Assembly (NCBI RefSeq): GCF_026226775.1
Contig: NZ_JAKKOD010000001.1
Span: forward strand, 986,501-1,050,500
DNA: 64,000 nucleotides
Origin: Avibacterium sp. 21-586
GTDB lineage: Bacteria > Pseudomonadota > Gammaproteobacteria > Enterobacterales > Pasteurellaceae
Reading direction: 5' to 3'
The notes under the pieces were generated by a model. It made no database searches, was not told the DNA's origin, and saw nothing but the letters and a program-made list of their open reading frames with translations. The translations under genes were made by a program, and so were the position numbers. Positions 57,651 to 64,000 of this stretch are shown here, piece after piece (position 1 is the first letter of the stretch; every line of letters starts with the position of its first letter).

Positions 57651-58565
57651 TTACAACCGCTCTTTTTCCCCGCCAAAATCATCAAGTAAGTTGTCCGTAA
57701 GATGAGTAAGAATACCTGTCATTAGTACAAAATCAGCATCGAATCGTTGTGCCACATCCTCTTTTAAAATATCGTCATTTTTTCCCCGCACTTCATCGGA
57801 AAATTTCAATCTTTTTAATGTGCCATCTTCATTTAATACAAAAGATAAATAGCCTTCCCATTCTAAAGCGAGCTTAGTAATACTTTTACCTGCTTGCAAA
57901 AGTGAAAGAATTTCTTCCGCATCGAGTGCTTGCTGTTTACAACGGATCACCGCATTATCCTGACTGCCACGCAACTCCGCATCTTCCAGCGGAATTAGCC
58001 AAGCTGGCGTAGTATTATTACTCACCCAATGGCTCATTACGCTACTCGGCTCATTAGCAAAAGCTAATGGCACAACAGGCAATGATCCTAAAGATTTTCG
58101 TAATAATGCAAGCACATCTTCCGCACGTTTACTTGATGCTGCATCAACATAAATGAGCTGTTTATCCGTATCAATCCAAATCGCTGTTTGTTGGTATTTA
58201 CTGAACGCCCGCGGAAGCAACGTCGCCACCACATCATCTTTCAGTGCCTGTTTTTCCACTTTCTTTAATTTGCGATTTTCTTTCTGTTCTAGCTCGCTAA
58301 TTCGCTGCTCCAACTCACGTTTTACGACTTGGGTTGGGAGCATTTTTTCTTCTTTTTTGGCTAATAATAAGCGCTGTTTACCCACAGAAAAATGTAATAA
58401 ATCACTAGTTTTCAACGGTGGAACCCAACCGAATTTTTGCATATCACCCTGTCCACAAGGATAAAACTTCCCTTGTTCTAACTGTGATTGTAAATATTCA
58501 GCTGACCAATCTAATGTCTTCGTTAAGCGATAAATCATTAGATTTCTAAAAAATTGATATGCCAT
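57651..58565 (-). CDS. rdgC: Recombination-associated protein RdgC
   Basis: Ring-shaped dimer that encircles DNA and restrains RecA filament formation. The 304 residues start 'FFRNLMIYRLTKTLDWSAEYLQSQL', with the family pattern 'CGQGDMQKFGWVPPL' near 37 and a charged middle helix (EQKENRKLKKVEKQALKDD). Length equals that of E. coli RdgC within one residue. It lies upstream of nothing on its strand except prs, which is convergent. Confidence 0.94.
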   Translation of the reverse strand: MAYQFFRNLMIYRLTKTLDWSAEYLQSQLEQGKFYPCGQGDMQKFGWVPPLKTSDLLHFSVGKQRLLLAKKEEKMLPTQVVKRELEQRISELEQKENRKLKKVEKQALKDDVVATLLPRAFSKYQQTAIWIDTDKQLIYVDAASSKRAEDVLALLRKSLGSLPVVPLAFANEPSSVMSHWVSNNTTPAWLIPLEDAELRGSQDNAVIRCKQQALDAEEILSLLQAGKSITKLALEWEGYLSFVLNEDGTLKRLKFSDEVRGKNDDILKEDVAQRFDADFVLMTGILTHLTDNLLDDFGGEKERL

Positions 58566-58596
58566 AATACGTTATCTTTCCATACTATTTCTATAA

Positions 58597-58621
58597 AATA
58601 AGCTACCATAGGTAGCTTATT
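58597..58621 (-). terminator. Terminator of gyrA
   Basis: AATAAGCTACC-ATA-GGTAGCTTATT, perfect 11-bp stem followed on the minus strand by TTTTATAG. Confidence 0.85.
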
Positions 58622-58641
58622 GATTTTTCAAGGAGAAAGGA

Positions 58642-61314
58642 TTATTCCGTTGTCGCTTCTACATTGCTTACGACAGTTTCACCTTCAACATCGCTGTCCT
58701 CCTCATCCACATCACAAATACGTTCTAGACTCACTACTTGCTCATCTTCTGTGGTGCGGATTAAACGAACCCCCTGCGTATTTCGACCAACAATGCTTAC
58801 TTCACTGACACGGGTTCTTACTAACGTACCTGCGTCTGTAATTAACATAATTTGGTCGTTTTCTTCCACTTGGGTGGCAGCAACCACTTTACCGTTACGC
58901 TCACTTACCTTGATAGAAATTACCCCTTTGGTATTGCGGGATTTGGTTGGGTATTCGGCTAAATCGGTACGTTTACCATAACCATTTTGCGTTGCAGTAA
59001 GAATTGCCCCATCATTTTTTGGAATCACCAAAGAGACGACTTTGTCGATATTAAGATCAAGGGTTTCTTCAGCGTTATCATCAGAAATTTCTTCAAATTC
59101 CACCGCACTTTCATCTTCCGCCAAATCGTTAGTTAGGGCTAATTTAATACCGCGCACCCCTGTTGCAGTACGCCCCATTGAACGCACAGCACTTTCCGCA
59201 AAGCGCACCACGCGACCTTGTGATGAAAACAGCATAATTTCGTTTGAACCGTCTGTAATGTCCACGCCAATAAGCTCATCTTCATCACGTAAATTAAGGG
59301 CAATGATACCGTTAGAACGTGGACGGCTAAATTCTGTCAGGGCGATTTTTTTCACCATACCGCCTGCGGTTGCCATCACTACAAATTTATCTTCTTCATA
59401 AGCCGATATTGGCAAGATAGCGGTAATACGCTCATTTTCGTCTAATGGCAGAATATTAACGATTGGACGACCACGCGCGCCACGGCTAGCTTGTGGTAAT
59501 TGATATACTTTGAGCCAATATAAGCGACCACGACTAGAGAAACATAAAATCGTATCGTGAGTGTTCGCAACTAATAATTTCTCAATGAAATCTTCTTCTT
59601 TCATTTTAGTGGCAGACTTGCCTTTGCCACCACGGCGTTGTGCCTCGTAATCAGTAATTGGCTGATATTTTACATAACCTTCGTGAGAAAGGGTAACAAC
59701 AACATCTTCTTGGGCAATCAAGTCTTCTAGATTAATATCACCCGATGCCATTGTAATTTCAGTACGACGTTCATCATTAAATTCCGCTTTTATACGCTCC
59801 AACTCTTCACATACTACTTCTCTTAATCGCATAGTATTGTTCAATATGTGCAGTAATTTACCAATTTCGATCAAGATTTCTTGATATTCATTAACAATTT
59901 TCTCATGCTCTAAGCCAGTTAAACGTTGTAAACGTAAATCTAAAATGGCACGGGCTTGTTCTTCAGAAAGATAATATAATCCATCACGCACGCCAAATTC
60001 AGGGGCAAGATCTTCAGGACGAGAGGCATTCATTCCGGCAGCTTCTAACATTGCACTCACATTTCCTAAATCCCAACCGCGAGCAAGCAAAGCTTCACGA
60101 GCTTCATCACCGGTTTTTGACGCACGAATTAATTCAATAACTGGATCGATATTGGCTAAGGCAATGGCTAAGCCTTCTAAAATATGCGCACGCTCGCGGG
60201 CTTTACGCAGTTCAAACACCGTACGGCGTGTAACCACTTCACGGCGGTGCTTCACAAAGGCTTCAATAATTTGTTTTAAATTGAATAATTTAGGCTGACC
60301 GTGATCTAACGCCACCATATTGATACCAAAGGTGACTTGCATTTGGGTAAGCGCATAAAGGTTGTTTAGTACCACTTCACCCACTGCATCACGTTTGACT
60401 TCAATTTCAATGCGGAAACCTTCCTTGTTAGACACATCCAGCACATTACTAATGCCTTCAATTTTTTTATCTCTCACAAGCTCCGCAATTTTTTCCACTA
60501 ACCTTGCTTTGTTTACTTGATACGGAATTTCCGTCACAACGATCGTTTCACGACCTTTTTCGCTCGTTTCAATTTCTGCTTTAGCGCGTACATAGACTTT
60601 TCCCCGCCCTGTTTTATAAGCATCTTCAATGCCTTTTCGCCCATTAATTAATGCCGCCGTTGGGAAATCTGGACCGGGAATAAATTCCATCAACTCATCA
60701 ATAGTAATATCTTCGTTATCTAAATAAGCCAAACAGCCATCTAATACTTCACCTAAATTATGTGGAGGTATATTCGTTGCCATCCCCACAGCTATACCCG
60801 ATGACCCATTAACTAGCAAAGCTGGGATTTTGGTTGGCAACACATCAGGGATCATTTCTTTGCCATCATAGTTTGGCGAGAAATCTACGGTTTCTTTGTC
60901 TAAATCCGTCAACAATTCTTGTGTAATTTTTTGCATCCGCACTTCGGTATAACGCATTGCCGCTGGCGCATCGCCATCAACTGAACCAAAGTTACCTTGA
61001 CCATCCACCAACATATAGCGCAACGAAAATGGTTGTGCCATACGCACAATGGTATCATAAACAGCACTATCACCGTGCGGGTGGTATTTACCGATCACAT
61101 CCCCCACCACACGGGCAGATTTCACATAAGCTTTATTATGGGCAATGCCACTTTGATCCATTGAATACAATACACGGCGGTGCACTGGTTTTAAACCATC
61201 ACGAACATCAGGCAAAGCACGTCCAACAATTACGGACATCGCATAGTCAAGGTAAGAAGATTTCAACTCTTCCTCAATACTCACAGGGGTAACGCTTGAA
61301 ACCAAATTCGTCAT
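58642..61314 (-). CDS. gyrA: DNA gyrase subunit A
   Basis: Breaks and rejoins DNA during ATP-driven negative supercoiling, with GyrB. The 890 residues have the catalytic Tyr122 in '[11 protein letters not shown]' and, in the quinolone-resistance region, Ser83 and Asp87 ('[13 protein letters not shown]'), the quinolone-sensitive residues in E. coli numbering. The C-terminal beta-pinwheel carries the GyrA-box '[10 protein letters not shown]' near 560 and ends in an acidic tail. It is monocistronic, with its own terminator. Confidence 0.98.
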   Translation of the reverse strand: MTNLVSSVTPVSIEEELKSSYLDYAMSVIVGRALPDVRDGLKPVHRRVLYSMDQSGIAHNKAYVKSARVVGDVIGKYHPHGDSAVYDTIVRMAQPFSLRYMLVDGQGNFGSVDGDAPAAMRYTEVRMQKITQELLTDLDKETVDFSPNYDGKEMIPDVLPTKIPALLVNGSSGIAVGMATNIPPHNLGEVLDGCLAYLDNEDITIDELMEFIPGPDFPTAALINGRKGIEDAYKTGRGKVYVRAKAEIETSEKGRETIVVTEIPYQVNKARLVEKIAELVRDKKIEGISNVLDVSNKEGFRIEIEVKRDAVGEVVLNNLYALTQMQVTFGINMVALDHGQPKLFNLKQIIEAFVKHRREVVTRRTVFELRKARERAHILEGLAIALANIDPVIELIRASKTGDEAREALLARGWDLGNVSAMLEAAGMNASRPEDLAPEFGVRDGLYYLSEEQARAILDLRLQRLTGLEHEKIVNEYQEILIEIGKLLHILNNTMRLREVVCEELERIKAEFNDERRTEITMASGDINLEDLIAQEDVVVTLSHEGYVKYQPITDYEAQRRGGKGKSATKMKEEDFIEKLLVANTHDTILCFSSRGRLYWLKVYQLPQASRGARGRPIVNILPLDENERITAILPISAYEEDKFVVMATAGGMVKKIALTEFSRPRSNGIIALNLRDEDELIGVDITDGSNEIMLFSSQGRVVRFAESAVRSMGRTATGVRGIKLALTNDLAEDESAVEFEEISDDNAEETLDLNIDKVVSLVIPKNDGAILTATQNGYGKRTDLAEYPTKSRNTKGVISIKVSERNGKVVAATQVEENDQIMLITDAGTLVRTRVSEVSIVGRNTQGVRLIRTTEDEQVVSLERICDVDEEDSDVEGETVVSNVEATTE

Positions 61315-61453
61315 TGAAATATTCCCTAATTACATAAAAAATTAGATGAGATTGTAGCATAATTTGCAACATATCTCTAATTTTGTAATGAATTTTTACC
61401 GCAATTAGGGAATAATAAGAAAGAATTAAAAAACGAAATTGAGAATAACAATA

Positions 61454-62167
61454 ATGCAAAACATCGACCAACAAGAACTTGAAAAATTTGAAAAAATGGC
61501 CAAAACTTGGTGGGATCCTGAAGGGGACTTCAAACCTATCCATCGGCTAAATCCATTACGTTTGGATTATATTTGTCAGCAGGCAGACGGTTTATTTGAT
61601 AAAAAAGTGCTAGATGTAGGCTGTGGTGGTGGTATTTTAGCTGAAGCAATGGCAAAACAAGGTGCAAATGTGACTGGCATTGATATGACAACCGCCCCGC
61701 TAGAAGTAGCAAAATCTCATAGCCAAGAAAGCGGTTTAGCCATTGACTATCAACAAACCACAGTAGAAAATTTTCTGCAAAAACACACCGCACTTGGCGC
61801 TGAAAAATTTGATATCATCACCTGTATGGAAATGCTAGAGCACGTTCCCGAACCCTATTCAATCATCAATGCCTGCCAAGCCTTATTAAAACCTGATGGT
61901 GTATTATTTCTCTCTACTATAAATAGAACCTTAAAAGCTTGGGGATTAGTGATTGTTGGGGCTGAATATGTGCTTAAAATGCTCCCTAAAGGTACGCATA
62001 ATTATGAAAAATTTATAAAACCGGCAGAGCTATTAGCTTGGACGGACAAAGTAAATTTAGAATGTGTCAATATGGTGGGCTATCATTACAATCCACTAAC
62101 TGGCAAGTTCAAATTAAATCAGGACGTCAGCGCTAATTATATGGCGACATTTAAAATAGGGAAATAA
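61454..62167 (+). CDS. ubiG: Ubiquinone biosynthesis O-methyltransferase UbiG
   Basis: SAM-dependent enzyme for both O-methylations in ubiquinone synthesis. Start at 61454 ([20 protein letters not shown]) gives 237 residues; the earlier ATG at 61439 is possible but lacks family support. The SAM motif '[16 protein letters not shown]' is near 53, then '[12 protein letters not shown]' and '[25 protein letters not shown]'. Divergent from gyrA, the same pairing as in E. coli. Confidence 0.95.
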   Translation: MQNIDQQELEKFEKMAKTWWDPEGDFKPIHRLNPLRLDYICQQADGLFDKKVLDVGCGGGILAEAMAKQGANVTGIDMTTAPLEVAKSHSQESGLAIDYQQTTVENFLQKHTALGAEKFDIITCMEMLEHVPEPYSIINACQALLKPDGVLFLSTINRTLKAWGLVIVGAEYVLKMLPKGTHNYEKFIKPAELLAWTDKVNLECVNMVGYHYNPLTGKFKLNQDVSANYMATFKIGK

Positions 62168-62251
62168 CAACCCACCTATCCTTATTCTGAACTTTTTTGT
62201 CTCTACAATGACAAAGAGGTTTTATTATGTATAGATTAAGGATATAAATTT

Positions 62252-63877
62252 ATGTTTGTTTCCCATACTAAATTAAAAAGTAGTACCTTAATAGCGCTGG
62301 TTGCGTGCTATTTTACGCTCGTGCTAAATATTGCGTTCTACAAAAAAGTGTGGACTTTACACCCTTTCACAGGGCAACCCGAAGATTATTTTCTCTTAAC
62401 GGTTCCTTTTTTTGTTTTTTTCACCCTTAATGCTGCATTCCAGTTACTCGCTTTGCCTATTATACACAAAGTAATTATTCCGTTACTGCTTCTGATTAGT
62501 GCGGCTATTGGCTATCAAGCCTTATTCTATGATGTGCATTTCACCACTGATATGCTCGAAAATGTCCTACAAACCACGCCAGCTGAAAGTCTTCGTATGC
62601 TCACTTGGCAATATCTTACTTGGATTATCCTTTTTGGGGGATTGCCTGCAGCCCTCTATATGAAGGTGAAGATAGACTATCACCGTTGGTGGAAAGAAAT
62701 TGCTATCCGATTGGGTTTAATTGCTCTTTCAGGCGTAGTCATTTGGGGGATAGCAAAAGGGTTCTATCAAGATTATGCGGCTTTCGTTCGCAATAATAAA
62801 ACCGTAGTCAGTCTAATTGTACCGTCAAATTTCATTGGTGCTAGCGTGAACAAAATCAAACGCGTGCGTGAAGCTAATCGTCCTTATGAAAACATTGGAT
62901 TAGATGCACAACAGGCCAAACCCGATGAATATCGTCATTTCACCGTGATTGTGGTAGGAGAAACAACCCGTGCACAAAACTGGGGATTAAATGGCTACGC
63001 ACGCCAAACGACACCAAAACTTGCTGCACGCGGAAAGGACATCATCAATTTTAATTCAGTATCAAGCTGTGGTACATCTACTGCAATTTCTGTACCTTGT
63101 ATGTTCTCTTATTTAACCCAAGCTCAATACAATGGGGGGAAAGCGCAAAAAATGGATAATTTGCTTGATGTGCTACAACGTGCAGGCGTCAATATTTTTT
63201 GGCTTGATAATAACAGTGATTGCAAAGGCGTTTGTTTACGTGTTCCAAATGAAACTGTCAATATGAAAATGGAAACATACTGTAAAGAAGGCGAGTGCTT
63301 AGATGAAATTCTACTTAAAGATTTTGACAAAATTCTTAATGAAAGCAAAAAAGATACCGTGCTTATTCTACATACTATCGGTAATCACGGCCCGACTTAT
63401 TACGAACGCTACACACCCGAATTTAAAAAATTCGTGCCAACTTGCGAGACCAACGAAATTCAAACGTGTAGCAATGAGCAATTAGTGAATACATACGATA
63501 ACGGGATTTTATATATCGATAATTTTCTTGATCAAGTCATCCAAAAATTGGAACACCGTGATGATCTAGAAAGTGCGGTATATTATCTCTCTGATCACGG
63601 CGAATCACTTGGCGAAGATGGTATTTATCTGCATGGCACGCCTTATGCTATTGCCCCTGATTATCAAACAAAAGTCCCAATGATCTTTTGGTTCTCCAAA
63701 ACCTGGCAACAAAATGAGAAGGTAGATTTAAATTGTCTGCACGACAAGGCAAAAACACAACATTATTCTCACGATAACTTATTTAGCACCGTGATTGGAA
63801 TGATGGATATGAATTTAAAAACCGATGTGTATCAAAAGGATTTAGATATTTTGGCTAGCTGTAAAAAATCAGATTAA
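62252..63877 (+). CDS. Phosphoethanolamine transferase, EptA-like
   Basis: Inner-membrane enzyme that moves phosphoethanolamine from phosphatidylethanolamine to lipid A or LPS core, reducing binding of cationic peptides. The 541 residues have five N-terminal membrane helices (to about 180) and a periplasmic alkaline-phosphatase-like domain with the catalytic Thr in 'VIVVGETTRAQNWGLNGY', 'SCGTSTAISVPCMF', 'HTIGNHGPTYYERY' and 'YYLSDHGESLGEDGIYLHG' (zinc ligands). Paired cysteines fit the disulfides of EptA. The exact acceptor cannot be read. Confidence 0.9.
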   Translation: MFVSHTKLKSSTLIALVACYFTLVLNIAFYKKVWTLHPFTGQPEDYFLLTVPFFVFFTLNAAFQLLALPIIHKVIIPLLLLISAAIGYQALFYDVHFTTDMLENVLQTTPAESLRMLTWQYLTWIILFGGLPAALYMKVKIDYHRWWKEIAIRLGLIALSGVVIWGIAKGFYQDYAAFVRNNKTVVSLIVPSNFIGASVNKIKRVREANRPYENIGLDAQQAKPDEYRHFTVIVVGETTRAQNWGLNGYARQTTPKLAARGKDIINFNSVSSCGTSTAISVPCMFSYLTQAQYNGGKAQKMDNLLDVLQRAGVNIFWLDNNSDCKGVCLRVPNETVNMKMETYCKEGECLDEILLKDFDKILNESKKDTVLILHTIGNHGPTYYERYTPEFKKFVPTCETNEIQTCSNEQLVNTYDNGILYIDNFLDQVIQKLEHRDDLESAVYYLSDHGESLGEDGIYLHGTPYAIAPDYQTKVPMIFWFSKTWQQNEKVDLNCLHDKAKTQHYSHDNLFSTVIGMMDMNLKTDVYQKDLDILASCKKSD

Positions 63878-63885
63878 TAACAAAT

Positions 63886-63925
63886 AAAGCGCGGTGAAAA
63901 AGTTATACATTTTTACCGCGCTTTT
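63886..63925 (+). terminator. Terminator made of a variant USS pair
   Basis: AAAGCGCGGT and ACCGCGCTTT form the stem. Both arms carry the same change from the uptake signal (GTGCGGT to GCGCGGT), so pairing is kept. It lies between the convergent eptA-like gene and the partial gene at the edge. Confidence 0.75.
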
Positions 63926-63949
63926 GTATCAACTCATTATCTGATGCGA

Positions 63950-64000
63950 TTATTCATCAATATAGCCTAAACTACGCAAGGCGCGTTCGTCATCTGCCCA
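63950..64000 (-). CDS. C-terminus of an unidentified protein, cut by the window edge
   Basis: On the minus strand an open frame enters from the right edge and ends at a TAA (63952-63950), reading WADDERALRSLGYIDE. It follows a terminator placed for convergent transcripts, which supports a real gene end. Too short to identify. Confidence 0.5.
   Translation of the reverse strand, partial: WADDERALRSLGYIDE

Overview
The window comes from a gammaproteobacterium of the family Pasteurellaceae. The 9-mer AAGTGCGGT, the Haemophilus influenzae-type DNA uptake signal sequence (USS), recurs on both strands throughout the core genes (for example near 2211, 6231, 17107, 21476, 24612, 33672, 34864, 45952, 54876 and 61790). 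Several transcription terminators are inverted USS pairs. OmpP2-like porins, a lgtF-like LPS gene, IS1016-type elements and a Sxy/CRP-S-type site in front of a comEA gene agree. Genus cannot be settled from the sequence; Haemophilus, Aggregatibacter, Avibacterium and Pasteurella all fit.

Most of the window is ordinary core chromosome. It holds birA, guaB and guaA (GMP synthesis); clpB; dapF; mltG-tmk-holB-tatD; rpiA-serA; rdgB-hemW; comEA; two LPS glycosyltransferases; rpsP-rimM-trmD-rplS; purA; two tandem porins; epmA divergent from frdABCD; three tRNA genes (Ser-TGA and two Asp-GTC); dnaQ/rnhA; dnaK-dnaJ; lolB-ispE-prs; rdgC; gyrA; ubiG and eptA.

Two segments are accessory. The first runs from the 3' end of guaA (7438) to just before clpB (about 17050), and I saw no USS in it. 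It holds a series of decayed elements: an IS256-family transposase with three stops, a P4-type integrase with two stops and a frameshift, an IS481-family transposase with a frameshift and a lost catalytic Asp, and an intact VbhA-type antitoxin beside a truncated Fic toxin. These are followed by xerC between two inverted, nearly identical IS1016-type copies that share the same lesions. The segment ends with an intact three-gene operon (13581-17043) encoding a MotA/ExbB-like protein with a long tail, a MotB/OmpA-like protein and an HNH endonuclease. This matches the architecture of a type II Zorya anti-phage system and is the most interesting locus here; its ZorA-like tail carries about six tandem 15-residue repeats.

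The second accessory segment (26383-31499) is a single-chain nuclease-helicase-methyltransferase restriction gene broken by an early frameshift and an in-frame stop. It is flanked by 46-bp direct repeats (45/46 identical), each an inverted USS pair. A smaller disturbed site lies between guaB and guaA: an AT-rich gene of unknown function, a decayed duplicate of the guaA 5' end and an EamA-type transporter. One core gene, a CNNM/CorC-like membrane protein at 20880-22165, is split by a one-base frameshift.

Regulatory signals I can support are heat-shock (sigma-32-type) promoters for clpB and dnaK, a CRP-S-type competence site before comEA, a PurR-like operator before rpiA, an FNR-like site before frdA, strong promoters with 5'-terminal hairpins for both porins, and promoters for the tRNA genes.
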